A stretch of 64,000 bases of DNA from Ectobius pallidus. Taxonomy: Eukaryota; Arthropoda; Insecta; Blattodea; Ectobiidae. Position 1 is the stretch's first letter, and each line of letters opens with the position of its first letter. A program made the translations under genes and the position numbers. Under the pieces are notes generated by a model. The model did no database searches and was not told where the DNA came from. It saw only the letters and a list, made by a program, of their open reading frames with translations. Of this stretch, positions 24,991 to 38,058 are shown one piece after another. The stretch covers positions 21,868,606 through 21,932,605 of the forward strand of contig CAXKWD010000003.1 in NCBI GenBank assembly GCA_964059195.1. The letters are read 5' to 3'.

Positions 24991-25797
24991 ACCAGGAAAC
25001 TTTAACTGAAATATATTTTAACTAGTACAGCTGGCCTGTTCCCCTCGGCTTGTGACGTATGTTCGAAAAAATGTTAGCTTTACGCTAATTACTCCCACTT
25101 AAACTGCTTGCCGGGTCGGTCATGAGGTGCTGGATGGAGTGCAAATTTCAGTGTTAAAGTTGCCCTGTTTAGCCTTTGCCAGTATTTTCAAAAAACAATA
25201 TTCTGTTTGTTAACAGGTTCTGCCAAACGAAGGAGTCTTTAACCCAGGAATATTCAGGCAAAAGAATCCTAATTAACAACAAGATTACTGCTGACAATAT
25301 TGTGAAATATAACGCATTTAAATTCTAAGAAAAAGGGAAAAATAAGCATGGTTGAGTATAAATTACTTCTCTATGTGAAACTACACCTTTCCGTTCAGTT
25401 CGCTGCATTGTAAGTCTTAATGAATCAGGTTAGTCCCTCAAAACTATTTATAACTTCCCACTGAATTATTGTAGAAACACTAAAAATGTTAATGTTGCTC
25501 TCAAAATTAGATTGCTATATCTTCTACAAGTTCTCCTATGGGAGAGTGTGTTGATTGGTGGCCATCATCAATTAAGATGGTGATTTTAAAAACTTTTCGG
25601 AAGAAACACAAAAATAATATAGTGCAAGGCAGACATTATTTCACTCAATGCAGGAGACATACATTTAATCACAATTCGTGGGATCTTTCAGCTTTGTAAA
25701 CCAAGTTCAGTGACCAATGAGGGATGCAAAAACTAGGTTGAATTGGGATGTTTTTGACATTGCTCGTATTTACTTTGAATAAACACATACTTTACAT

Positions 25798-27889
25798 GAA
25801 ATTAAAGAACATACCTACAATTCATCCCCAAGAAAACAAAGTTGTGTTATTATTGAGCGTTAACTAGAAACGGAATAGCAGAGACATAATTACCAGATAT
25901 TTTATTTAGAAGTTACACAGGATTTACAGAGGAATTTTAATGTACAAAATAGATGTTCTCTAGAATTGTAATAACCGGCGTGTATACAATATGGTGATGT
26001 AAGTGATTTTTTTATTCTTTTCTAATATTGCAATTTTTAGTACTCATGCATTAAGAATGTTATAAACATTTTATACTCATTCAATTAGTTTATAATGGAC
26101 GGTTGTGTACATTCTTGCCGATTATTGTTATTCGAGATGACACAGCTGAAGACAATACAGTGATTGGAAAATGTGAGATAACTAGTAAGACAACTAACCT
26201 GCAATAGGAATTATTCTCTTTTTACTTCCTAATGTTTAAAAATTATGATGATACCGGGAGGCCCTAGATAATTAGTTAAAGTTTAACTTCAATGAACACA
26301 TACGCTTAACTTAAGGTCCCTGGAGAAATTACTGACTCTTTTTCAGGCTACCATTGCCTTCTTTTGCTAGGACTTGCCTACATTACGTTTTTGCAAATAG
26401 CTGGCCTTTTCACATTTGCTTGTTCCGATATGGAGAACAATCAAAGTTGTGGAAATTTTCTAGCCTGTACCTCCGAGTAGGATATCTAAACCAATGTCAT
26501 GTGATATTATGGAGGGGGATAAAATAGTGTATACAGGGAACAGGGAAACACTGTGGCACAGCTGGTTGAAGCACTTTGGTACAAACGAAAATTACCTGCA
26601 ATTGACCATGATGAGGTCTTTGGGACTTTTCAATTGGCCCAGTTCTTCTGGTCTCAATGCATACCTTGGATACACTTGGCATTCAAGAGAAATGAGTACC
26701 AGGAGCAATCCTGGGGATGAAAGGAGATGATGCGTAAGTCTGGCAGCCTTACCACCTTGATGTGTTGAATGCCTCTAGGTACCTCTTCAGTGTATAGTAG
26801 ATTTACATGTAAAGTAGTATAGCTGCATTACTTGAGTATTTCCTGGATTATTGTCCTGATATATTCTACACGGATTTGGAGCCATCATCTGATCTGACAG
26901 AAAAGTGAAGAAGAATATAAGAAACAGCATATTTTTTAAGCCCCCGTAAAACATAATTCTAATAACAAGACTAATTATTATTTGTTCCCAGACGTTGGAC
27001 ATAAGCAGAAGTATGTTAACTTCCATGTGATGAGCAGCTTCAAAATGAGTGGAATTATGCGACACCCGGACATACAATCAAAGTATTACATACTCATTGC
27101 ATAGAATCATTTTATGTTACTCTGTAACTTTTAATCTCTCTTTTTCACCAGGAAACTTTAACTTAAATATATTTCGACTAGTACAGCAGGCCGGTTCCCC
27201 TCGGCTTGCGGCGCAAATGGGAAGAAAATTTTAGTTTTTCACTAATTAAGCTCGCTTAAACTGCTTGCTGGGTCGGTCATGAGGTGCTGGACGGAGTGAA
27301 ATATTTAGTATTAAAGTTGCCCTGTTTACCTGTTCGACAAACTTAGTTCAACAATAGTCTGTTTGTTAATAGGTTCTTCCAAAGGAAGCAGTCTTTAACC
27401 CAGGCATATTCAAGCAAAAGACTCCTGGAAAACAACAAGGTTATGGCTGATGATATTGTGAAATATGAAAGTGTTGCTTTAATTGCTGGAAACCTACACC
27501 TTCTACTGATTTCGCTAGATTGTATGTTTTACTTTACCACGTTAGTCCTTCAAAACTATTCAAACGGCCTACCAAACTATTACAGGAACACTAAATATAT
27601 TAATGTCGAACTTGAAATTAGATTGCTAAGTTCTCATCTTGAAGAATTTGATGATTGGTAGCCGTCATCAATTCAAATGGTGATTTCTAAAACTTTTCAG
27701 AGGAACAAAAACTAAATAATGTGCGAGACAGATATTATTTTACTCAATGCAGGACACACACATTTATTTACCATTCATGGGCTCTTTTCACTTTGTAAGC
27801 CATGTTCCTTGACGACAGGAGATATAAAAATAGGTTGAATTGGGATTTTTTTGACATCACTCGTATTCACTATGATAAACATATTTTAC
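25798..27889. repeat. Transitional unit: core-like left part, diverged right part
   Basis: Near-identical to core units up to about 26080, then drifting. Around 26798 it lacks a segment of about 230 bp present in the core (from TTCAGTGTATAG directly to TAGATTTACATG). The ACACCCGGACATACAATC block at 27062 and the AGGTTCTTCCAAAGGAAGC block at 27371 are of the older, diverged type. Confidence 0.8.
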
Positions 27890-29288
27890 ACCAAATTAAA
27901 GTACCTGGCAATAGTTTATCTCCAAGAAAACAAATTTGTGTAATTATTTGGAGTTACCTAGCAACGGGATAAAAGGCACATATTTAAGGTGTTTAGTAGA
28001 AATATAATTTCCAGGTTAAACAAATATTTACAGATGAATTTGAATGTAAAACCAAGATGTTCTGTAGACACTTAAAGACCAGCCTCCACGCAATAAGATT
28101 TGTTTGGTGAGTGCAGTTCTTTTTTTTTTAATATTGTGATTTTTGGTACGGGTCCATTAAGAATGTCATAAACATATTATACTTATTCGATTAGTTGTCT
28201 ATGGATTATAATATATATTCTGGTCGACTGTTGTTATTCAAGATGACACAGCTGAAGACAAGACAGAGATTAGAAAATGTGAGATAATTAGTAAGACAAT
28301 TAACCTGCAATAGGTAGTAGTCTTTTTTCATTATCTAATGTTAAAAAATTATGATTCTGGAAAGCCCTAGTAAGTTAAAGTGGAATCTCAATGAACCCAT
28401 ACGCTTAACATGAAGAAATTAGAATCTCTTTTACAGACTAGGGCATTAACTTTTTTTGCTAGGACATGCCTACATTATGTTTTACAAATAGCTAAGCCTT
28501 TTCACATTTGCTTGTTTTGAAATGAAGACCAATCAAAGTTGTGGAATGATTCTAGCATTTACTGCCGAGTAGGGTATCTTATCCAATGTCATGTGGGACC
28601 TCTTCAATGCATAAGACAACTTCATTAATTTATTTTTGAAATAAAAGAAATAACTCTTGCAAATGCACATTAACATAAAAACAGGAAAAAAAGGCAAATT
28701 TCAATAATTTGCACATTTTAATGACAAGTTCCTGCAAGAACAATTTCAACAGCGAAAATAGTAGATTTACATGTAAAGTAGTATAGCTGATTCTTACTTG
28801 TAACAATATTCTGTTTGTTAATAGGTTCTGCCAAAGGAAGCAGTCTTTAACCCAGGATTATTCAGGCAAAAGACTCCTGATTAACAACGAGATCATAGCT
28901 GACGATATTGTGAAATAAGAAGCAATGACATCCTAGGAAAAAGGCAAATTCATATTCTTGGGTATAAATGACTTCTGAAGGCGTTGCTTTGATTGCTGGG
29001 AATCTACACCTATCCATTTGTTTGAAGCATTGTACATTTTAGAGTACTGTAGCAGGTTAGTCCTCCAAAACTATTTATAACTTCCTTCTAAACTATTACA
29101 GAAATACTAAAAATGTTAATGTTGCACTTAAAATTAGATTGCTATATTTTTCACAAGTTCTCCTCTACGAGAATGTGATGACTGGTAGACATCATCAATT
29201 GAAATGGTGATTTCAAAAACTTTTCGGGAGAAACACAAAATTAATAAAGTGCAAGGTAGATATTATTTTACTCAATGCAGGAGACATA
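27890..29288. repeat. Diverged, internally deleted unit of the repeat family
   Basis: Starts at the AAATTAAAG phase mark. The middle of the unit is missing: at about 28792 the sequence jumps from the TAAAGTAGTATAGCTG block to ACAATATTCTGTTTGTTAAT. Ends where the mariner-like element at 29289 interrupts GGAGACATA|CAT; the unit continues at 30240-30390. Confidence 0.7.
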
Positions 29289-30239
29289 CAGGGTGGACCA
29301 AAAGTCACGATCTGATATTTTGAATGATAGTTTATGCAACAATAAAATGCCACAATTAACGTAAAAATTTTATTTATGAAGTAGTAGGTATTAAGGGATG
29401 GAAATATGGTAAAATAAAGTTCCTGGGCCTGTCAGCGTCATTGTTAAACATCCAAACTTTCGGTATGTGCACCATCGTTTTCCGCGCACGGTTGAATGCG
29501 CCGCCATGTCCTTCTGCTTGCTTGCCTCAGCATTTCGGGAGTGATCGTTCAGAAGATACGGATGATCTCTCTCTTCAGTTGTTCAACAGAATCCATCTGA
29601 ATCATTCCAAGCCAAGATTTTCTTCTAACGCGGACCAGAGCCAGTTTTCGCACAACGAAGTTCTTGGGATCTGCAATTCTGCCGATCGCTTCCTTGTTGA
29701 TTTCATTGGTGAACCTTCCAATGATTCACTCAGACGATTACTGACATCATCGCCGCAATATTTTTTAGGTCTTCCGCTGCGTTTTGCTTCCAATACAGAG
29801 CCTTTTGTGAAAGTCTTCTTTACCAGTTTCTGTAGTTTGTCTTCAGTGGGAGCTGCTTTATTGAAACGAAGAAAGAAGTTCTCTCTGATTTCTTCGTACG
29901 TTTTGCCAGTTTGTTCTTTTTCATGAACCCACACGCTAACAATGAGACATTCCTCAATCGTATATTTGTTTGTATCCGCCATTGCTTACAACACAAACAC
30001 AGAATTGCACATCGACAACAATCGCCTAATAAACCCACATGCAAGAAAACTCTGGCTTGTTGCTAAAACATAACAATGTCCTTGCTCTATCGGAAAATTT
30101 ACAAACTAATGCTACAAAAAAAAAATGAAGGGGTAAATATTAATCTCAGCCTAGGAATAGTTTTTAATTAGTTTTCGGTTTCGAAAAATGAGTTATTACA
30201 ATATAAACATTATCCGATCGCGACTTTTGGTCCACTCTC
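29289..30239 (-). mobile_element. DUF4817-type mariner-like transposon, internally deleted
   Basis: Ends CAGGGTGGACCAAAAGTC and GACTTTTGGTCCACTCTC, flanked by TA at 29287-29288 and 30240-30241. The host repeat reads GGAGACATACATTTAATCAC elsewhere, confirming the insertion point. 951 bp. It carries both ends of the transposase but not its catalytic middle. Confidence 0.88.
29602..29982 (-). pseudogene. N-terminal part of DUF4817-type transposase
   Basis: A 126-codon ATG-initiated frame, MADTNKYTIEECLIVSVWVH at the start, then a PTEDKLQKLVKKTF...GSVLEAKRSGRPKK stretch: the helix-turn-helix plus GRP linker of DUF4817 transposases. A second DNA-binding segment follows (RKRSAELQIPRTSL), after which the similarity stops. 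Downstream on the same strand (about 29580-29440) a broken frame reads TITPEMLRQASRRTWRRI and ENDGAHTESLDV, which fits the usual C-terminus. The DDE catalytic domain between them is gone, so the element is non-autonomous; the remaining frame could still encode a DNA-binding peptide. Confidence 0.8.
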
Positions 30240-30390
30240 TACATCTAATCACCATTCATGGGCTCTTTCGACTTCGTAAGCCATGTTCCCTGACCGACAA
30301 GGGATGTAAAAACTAAGTTAAATTGGGAAGCTTTTGCCATTGCTCATATTCACTTTGAATAAACTCATATTTTACACCAAATTAAAGAAC

Positions 30391-31165
30391 ATTTAGTGGA
30401 AGATAACGCCTTATGGCAATATATAATTAATTAAATTCATATCCTATTTGGTGGTGGATGAACCGCTGCTGCTGGCATCATCAGAGTTTTTATAATATAT
30501 TGTAATCCTTATATTCTAAGAACAAACACTGCATATTCAGAACCTCATGCAAAGGCAGGACATTAAAGCCTGAGTTATGTGGAAGCAATGGGAATGAGTA
30601 TGCTCTGTCAAAAGTTGGTCAAATAAATCCTATGCACCTATACTTTTTCATTGCTGTAGGATTTGTATTAGTTGAGAAAATGGGATACTAACCAAATGTT
30701 GTAAGGCTATTTGCTATATAGTTTTCAAGTGTCGCTAAATGTAACAATATTTTTTAATTAATTATGACAAATGAGAGCCAAACAATTCAAGATAATTGCA
30801 TTTTGACTTAAAATATTGTACCTAAGGACACAAAAAAGGCACTATAAATTTGCAACTACCTTCGCGTTTTGTTAAAACCTTCACTGAGTATTTTAATTTC
30901 AACAACCCAAGATCATTTTGGGGGGCATGAAGGTTGAATGTGAAACATTTTTGCAAGGGTTTACTGGTCTACTCTCTTTATTTCTGTTTATAAAGTTGAA
31001 AGTGAACATCCTCATTGTTAAATAACCATAGAAGCTATAACCATAGACACCTATATTTCCCTTTTGTCAGTAATTATTAATGTCCCATCAGGGCCCGGTT
31101 GGCTCTTCAGGAGATTGTGTGCTATGTGGGTCTGATGTTTTACATGTATGAGAAAAAGTGTACTG
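30391..31165. other. Unassigned insertion within the repeat landscape
   Basis: This 0.78-kb stretch lies between the unit phase mark ending near 30390 and the resumption of the unit at GATTCTGGGAGGCCCTCG (31172). I see no long reading frame, terminal repeats or RNA gene in it. Confidence 0.4.
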
Positions 31166-34100
31166 TTGTGATTCTGGGAGGCCCTCGATAGTTAAAGTGG
31201 AACTCCAATGAAGCCATACACTTAATATGAAGGTCCCTGGAGAAATTACTGTCTCCTTTTCAAGCTATCATTAACTTCTTTTGCTAGGACCTGCCTACAT
31301 TATGTTTTACATATAGTTAGCCTTATCACATTTGCTTGTTTCGATATGAAGACCAATCAAGTTCTAGCCTATTTTGGTCTACCTTTTTCAACCTTGTTTC
31401 AGTAATTATAAAACCTTAAGCAGACAATGTAGCGTATTTATTATACTGAGTGATGCATATAAAACTCATGACAATCTTTCTTACGTTGCTAGGGTAATGA
31501 TAGTAACTGGCCCTTAGCTTTCCAATGTAACTTGTTAAAATCGTCAAACATACACATACACAAAGATTAAACATTTGAAAAAATCAGTGGATAAAATACC
31601 TCGGTGCAACGTTTCAACCTTGTCGACCAGGTCTTCCTCAGGCAACAGTTGAGAAATTATGGAGGGGGATAAAATAGAGTAAACAGGTAAAAGGGATACA
31701 CTGTGGCTCAGCTGCTTAAAGCACTCTGCTACAAACTGAAAAGTGGCAGGAATTATCTATGATGATGTCTAAAATTTTAACATTATGGTGACAACCTTTG
31801 GAAGAACATTTTCAACAGCTAAGATAGTACATTTACAGGTAAAGTAGTATAATTGTATTACTTGTTGTTTTCCTGGATTATTGTCTGAATATATTCTACA
31901 CAGATTTGGAGTGATCATCTGACCAGATAGAAAAGCGAAGAAGAATATATCAAACAGCATTAATTTTAAACCCCTGTAAAACATAATTCTAATAACAAGC
32001 CTAATTATTATTTGTTCCCAGACATTGGACATCTCCAGAAGCATGTTATCTTCCATGTGATGAGCAACTGCAAAATGAGTGGAATTATGCGACACCCGGA
32101 CTTACAATCTAAGTATTACATACTCATTTCACAGAATCATTTTATGTTACTCTGTCACTTTTACACACTCTTTCTCTTTCACAGGAAACTTTAACTTAAA
32201 TATATTTCGACTGGTACAGCAGGCCGGTTCCCCTCGGCTTGTGGCACAACGACTAAGAAAAGATTAGTTTTTCACTAATTACTTTCGGTTAAACTGCTTG
32301 CTGGGTCGGTCATGAGGTGCTGGACGGAGTGAAATATTTAGTATTAAAGTTGCCCTGTTTACCCATTCAACAAACTTAGTTTTCCACAGTTTCAAACAAC
32401 AATATTCTTTTTTGATTAAATTAATCGGGAAAACATTGTGAAGTGTATATTATATAACAATATTCTGTTTGTTAATAGGTTCTGCCAAAGGAAGCAGTCT
32501 TTAACCCAGGAATATTCAGGCAAAAGACTCCTGCAAAACAACAAGATTATGGCAGACAACATTGTAATATATGACAGTGCTGCTTTAATTGAAGGAAACC
32601 TACACCCTCTACTGAGTTCGAATGATTGTATGTTTTACTTTACCAGGTTAGTCCTTCATAACTATTCAAACGGCCTACCAAACTATTACAGAAACACTAA
32701 ATATGTTAATGTCGCCCTTAAAATTATATTGCTATATTTTCCACAAATTCTCATCTACAAGAATGTGATGATCATGATTAAAATGGTTATTTCAAAAACA
32801 TTTTGGAGAAACAAAAACTAAATAATGTGCAAGACAGATATTATTTTACTCAATGCAGGAGACATACATTTAATCACTATTCGTGGGCTCTTTCAACTTT
32901 GTAAGACATGTTCCCTGACCGATGAGGGATGTAACTAGGTTGAATTGGGATCTTTTTGACATAGCTCGTATTCACTTTAAATAAACACACATTTTACGTG
33001 AATTAAGAACATGGTTATAGGTTATCTCTGAGAAAACAATGTATTTTTATTGGGAGTTACCTATCAACGGGATAGCAGGCCCCCATTTAAGTGGTTTAGT
33101 AGAAGTCTGATTTCTAGGTTACACAAGGATTCACAAAGGTACAAACAAGATGTTCTGTAGAAATTTAATGATCGGCATGCATACAATACGATTTGTTTGG
33201 TAAGTGAAGCTTTTTCTTTTTTAATATTGTGAATTTTGGAACTGGTGCACTAAGAATGTTATAAACATTTTGTACTTATTCGATTATGGACGGTTGTGTA
33301 TATTCTTGCAGATTATAGTTATACGAGATGACACAGCTGAAGACAATACAGTGATTGGAAAATGTGAGATAACTAGTAAGACAACTAAGCTGCGATAGGT
33401 ATTAGTCTCTTGTCATTCCCTAATGTTTAAAAATTATGATGATTCTGGGAAGCCCTAGATAAAGTGGAACTTCAGTGAACCCTGGAGAAATTACTGTGTC
33501 TTTTTCAGACTGCCATTAACTTCTTTTGCTACAACCTGCCTACATTACATTTTACAAATAGCTAGCCTTTTCACATTTCCTTGTTTTGATATGAAGACGA
33601 ATCAAAGTTGTGGAATATTTCTAGCCTGTACCTCAAAGTAGAATATCTAAACCAATGTCCTGTGAAATTATGGAGGGGGATAAAATAGTGTATACAGGAA
33701 ACAGGGATACGCGGTGACTCAGCTGGTTAAAGCACTTTGCTACAAATGGAAAAGTGGAAGGAATTATCCATGATGAGGTCTTTGGGGCTTTTCAACTGGC
33801 CTAATCCTTCTGGTGGCAATCCATACCTGGGGTACACATAGCCTCTAACAGAAATGAGTATCAGGAGCAATCCTGAGGATGAAGGCGGATGATGCATAAA
33901 TATGGCAACCTTACCAACTTCATGTGTTGAATGCCTCTAGAAATATCTTCAGTGTATAGAGACTACTTCACATAATTTATATTTTTAAGTAAAAGAAATA
34001 ACCCCTGCAAATGCAAATTTGCATAAAAACAGTGAAAAAAAGCAAAATATAAATGATTTTTACATTTTAATAACAACCTCCTGCAAGAAACTTAACAACA

Positions 34101-34439
34101 GCTAAAATAGTATGCTTACAGGTAAAGTAGTTTAACTGCATTACTTGAGTCTTTCCTGGATTAGTGTCAGGATACACGCACTTGGAGCCATCATCTGATC
34201 TGACAGAAAAGCGAAGAAGAATATATCAAACAGCATATTTTTTAAGTCCCTGTAAAACATAATTCTAATAACAAGCCTAATTATTATTTGTTCCCAGACG
34301 TTGGACATTAGCAGAAGAATGTTATCTTCCATGCGATGGGCGGATCCAAAATGAGTGGAATTATGCGACACCCGGACATACAATCTAAGTATTACATACT
34401 CATTGCATAGAATCGTTTTATGTTATTCTATCACTTTTA

Positions 34440-34490
<51 letters not shown>

Positions 34491-35640
34491 TCACGAGGAA
34501 ACTTTAAGTTAAATATATTGAACCCGTACTGCATGCCGGTTCCCCTCGGCTTGTAACGTAGGTGCGAAAGAAAGATTAGTGTTACAATAATTACTTGTTC
34601 TTAAACAGTCTTGCGGTACTTGCGGTTTTGCAGTACTTGTAAGAGTGCAAAATTTAGTATTAAATTCCCCTGGTTAGCCCTTTCCAGATCTTCACTCATC
34701 AAAGATTTTATGGTACTCTGTCACTTTTACTGTTTCTCTTTTCACTAGGAAACTTTATGTTAAAATTTTGACTTGTCCCGGCATGAAGGTTCTCCTCGAA
34801 TTGCGCTCTGAATTTGTAGAAAATTTTAGTTTTGCACTAATTGTTCTTTTTTATCAGTTTGGCGGGATGTCTTGATGTCTTGAGGTGCATGTCGGATTGC
34901 AAATTTAGTATTAAAGTTGCCCTGTTTACCCATTCAACAAACTTTTTTTTTCCCCACAGTTTTAAACAACAATATTCCGTTTGTTAACAGGTTCTGCCAA
35001 AGGATGCAGTATTTAACCCAGGATTATTCTGGCGAAAGACTCCTAACCAACAAGTTTCTGGCTGACGATATTGTGAAATATGACAGTGCTGCTTTAATTG
35101 AAGGATACCTACACCTTCTACTGAGTTCAAATGATTGTATGTTTTACTTTACCAGGTTAGTCCTTCAAAACTATTCAAACGGCTTACCAAACTATTACAG
35201 AAACACTAAATATGTTATGTTGCCTTTAAAATTAGATTGCTAAGTTCTCATCTTGAAGAATGTGATGATTGGTAGCCATCATCAGTTAAAATAGTGATTC
35301 CAAAATCTATTCGGAGAAACAAAAACTAAATAATGTGCAAGACAGATATTATTTTACTCAATGCAGGAGACACACATTTAATTACCATTCATGGGCTCTT
35401 TTGACTTTGTAAGCCATGTTCCCTGACCGACAAGAGATGTAAAAACTAAGTTGAATTACGGCAATCTAAGAGTTCACCAGAGGAAGGCCTGGAGGTCAGG
35501 CTGAAACGTAGTGACTGTTCAAAGGTAAAATTTTATCCACTGTATTAAAGTTTTAATAACAGTTTTAATCAATTTAAGTTGAATTGGGATGTTTTTGACA
35601 TCGTTAGTATTCACTTTGATAAACACATATTTTACACAAA
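31166..35640. repeat. Diverged units of the 2.3-kb family (right flank of the array)
   Basis: Two further units with the ordered landmarks: ACACCCGGACTTACAATC block at 32091 and AACAGGTTCTGCC-type blocks at 32478 and 34989; ACACCCGGACATACAATC block at 34368; (CT)n about 34445-34484. An insertion at about 31355-31655 contains GGTCTTCCTCAGGCAACAG, an inverted relative of the segment at 9155. From about 33420 this is copy B of the segmental duplication. Confidence 0.75.
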
Positions 35641-35820
35641 ATTAAAGAACATGGCTATATAGTTTATCTCCAAGAAATCAAAGTTGTGTAATTATTTCGA
35701 GTTACCTAGGAATAGGATAGCAAACACCCAATTAGGTTGTTTATTACATATTTGATTTACAGGATACACAGGAAATATGAAGCATCGACATTCTAGGAAA
35801 AATGAAAAATAAAGATTTGT

Positions 35821-36009
35821 GAGTTAAAATACTTTCCGTAACGCACTATATTTACCTTGGTAAACTTCTGGACAGCCGTTTCACAGGTGGTGTCCCTGCA
35901 TCATCAGCAGAGTGGCATTCTACTGATGATGCAGGAACACCACCTGCGAAATGGCCATCCAGAAGTTTACCAAGGTAAATAAAGTGTGTTACAGAAAGTA
36001 TTTTAACTC
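35821..36009. mobile_element. Palindromic (foldback) element, copy B
   Basis: Same inverted arms as 9499-9687 (GAGTTAAAATACTTTCC and its complement), with a few substitutions. Confidence 0.8.
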
Positions 36010-36397
36010 AACTATTTTAATACACAATCCTAAGGTTTGGACACAAGAATGAAATTAAACATTGTTGGGTATAAATTACTTCTGTATGTGTTGCTTTGAT
36101 TGCTGGGCACCTACACCTTTCTGTTGAGTTCGCTACATTGTATGTTTTACTGTACCAATGATGAATTAATGATAAATTAGGACAGCTACTGACAAATGTT
36201 AGGATTAAGCTGTATATCTTATTGTATTATATTGTTAAATGTTAGGATTAAGTTAAATATCTTATTGTATTATATTAATAAATGTTAAAATTAAGTTGTA
36301 TATCTTATTATATAATGTAAATTAAAAGTTACGTTATGTAAAATCTATGATGAAGCCAATTGTATCAAACATACCTAATGGCGAATAAAGATTCTTA

Positions 36398-36640
36398 TTG
36401 AGAACACCTGATGGTACACTGGGATATGTGAGTCAGTTGGAGAATTTAATGTTGAACTGGCATATTGCCATGGTAGCTCAGTTGATAAGAGCAGCTGCAT
36501 GGAGAGCCCAAGATCCTGCTTCAAATCCCCGCTATGACATTGAATTTTTTGTCCTACTTCATCTTTCCATCTTAGCCTACACATGGCCATGGCCAGTGTG
36601 AAAGAATTATCATTCCACAAGAAATGTTCTGTATTCACAA
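36398..36640 (+). mobile_element. tRNA-related SINE, copy B (intact of insertion)
   Basis: Continuous version of the element split in copy A. Contains ATGGTAGCTCAGTTGATAAG and CTTCAAATCCCCGC boxes, followed by a T-rich segment. Confidence 0.7.
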
Positions 36641-36770
36641 AGTTTTTTTTTTAAACTAAATATTATTTTTCAAGAAAAATATCGGGTTTTAGAAAGGCAC
36701 TTTTTGTAAAACTCATAAATATAAAATGTACACGTTAATACAATAAAAAAGTAAAGTTTGGGTTGGCAGA

Positions 36771-37216
36771 TACCATATGTCAGCAACATATTATGTCTAT
36801 TTAACACTGTTAATATACATACTACAGTAGTTATATTTATGATTTTATTATATTTTCAATATTTTAATAATTTAAAACAAAAACAGAACCCAAAATAGTT
36901 TAAGAGTGACTTAAAATCCATGCAACTGTAATTCTCTATATATGGCTGAAATCTAATATAAGCCACTATTTTTGTCTCTCTCTTTCAAGTTTAGCCCTTT
37001 ATGAGGCATCATATAAAGAATCCTCAAAAATATGCTTAACAACTATTCTAACATTACAGCACATTTTTATGGGCATGTAATTTTGTCAAAATAAGATAAG
37101 ATTTACTGCTTTTCTGTCTAATGCTGATATACATTTCAGAACATTGCCAATGATAATGTCTAGGTTATGTTCTCATGAATCTTATATGCACAGTCTCTGT
37201 TACACACTTTTGAATA
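36771..37216. other. No recognisable feature
   Basis: AT-rich sequence beyond the duplicated block; no convincing gene, repeat boundary or RNA was seen. Confidence 0.5.
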
Positions 37217-37860
37217 CCATATTTTACAGACCATAAGATGCACTCTTTTACCTTGAATACAGATCCTTGAAAGTTGGGTGCATCTAATAGGCTGAAGTGT
37301 AATAAAAAATAAAATAAATAAATAAAAAAAGGGGTACATATTGCCAGAATACCATAGTTATAAACAAGGTGCTGTATACGATAAGATAGTTACAAATTTT
37401 TCACATACTGTACATCAGTGCACTTGTCACAATCGTAAAATGAGGGTAGCTGGAAGCCAGCTGTACAATGCGAAAAAAAAAAAGGAGTCTTGAGTGCTTT
37501 TATACAAAAGGAATTGTTTCTGCCGGGTGGTTTAAATGAAGACAATGACCTCTAAACAGCCTTACACTTACTGTATGCTGTACTGAGGGTTAGAGGGTGT
37601 AAAAGTATTTTCAGCCTTTCATGCGAAATCAGTTCAGTTGTTATAATTTATGCGAAGCCACCTGTACAGAAGAGATTTTCTTATAACGCAGGTTTAAGTT
37701 AGAAGTGATTTGCACTGATTTCATTGTACAAGGTTATAGTTTGTTTATGCAATAAGTATTTTATTCCTTTTAAAATGTTTCATTTAGAATCACATTAATT
37801 TCTTTCCTTTTAAATTTCCATCCTAAAATCAAGGTGTGTCTTATGGTCCATAAAATATGG
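37217..37860. mobile_element. MITE-like element with ~27-bp imperfect inverted ends
   Basis: Left end CCATATTTTACAGACCATAA and right end TTATGGTCCATAAAATATGG are inverted complements with one or two mismatches. 644 bp, no coding sequence, no obvious target duplication, superfamily not assigned. Internal poly-A near 37472. Confidence 0.7.
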
Positions 37861-38058
37861 GTAGTTAGTTCATCATAATGGCATCTGAACCTCTAGACGT
37901 TCAAATGTGATGGAACTGATGCTAGTCAATGCAAAGCATCACCAACTCATCAGAACAGTTTGATGGATTCATGGAACTCAGAGAATATTTTGATGGATTC
38001 CATTACTGAATTTAAAAATGGTCAAATAGCCACTGAAAATAGAGCACATGCTGACATC

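Larger units (their letters stand above)
14333..25797. repeat. Tandem array core: about five near-identical 2.3-kb units
   Basis: Using GAAATTAAAGAACATACC as phase mark, units start at 14333 (shorter, about 2.17 kb, with an internal deletion), 16504, 18826, 21131 and 23471, and the next begins at 25798. Lengths are 2322, 2305, 2340 and 2327 bp, the differences lying mainly in a (CT)n tract. Units differ at only a few scattered sites. Each contains overlapping short reading frames on both strands (for example 104 codons minus, 82 and 71 codons plus), but these begin with non-ATG codons or lack any protein-like pattern. I treat the array as non-coding satellite-like DNA. The last unit stays near-identical to about 26080, then diverges. 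Confidence 0.93.
33420..36770 (+). repeat. Segmental duplication, copy B
   Basis: Counterpart of 7150-10788, about 26 kb away in the same orientation. Homology ends at GGCAGATACC (36774); beyond it copy B runs into ATATGTCAGCAAC whereas copy A runs into the hAT element. Confidence 0.85.

Noticed and set aside
31600..31660. Hammerhead-ribozyme-like CTGAGGA ... GAAAC on the minus strand
   Set aside because: The CUGANGA and GAAA cores are present, but the middle stem is only about four pairs with a G-U, no cleavage triplet with flanking stem III was found, and the related sequence at 9155 has CAGAGGA.
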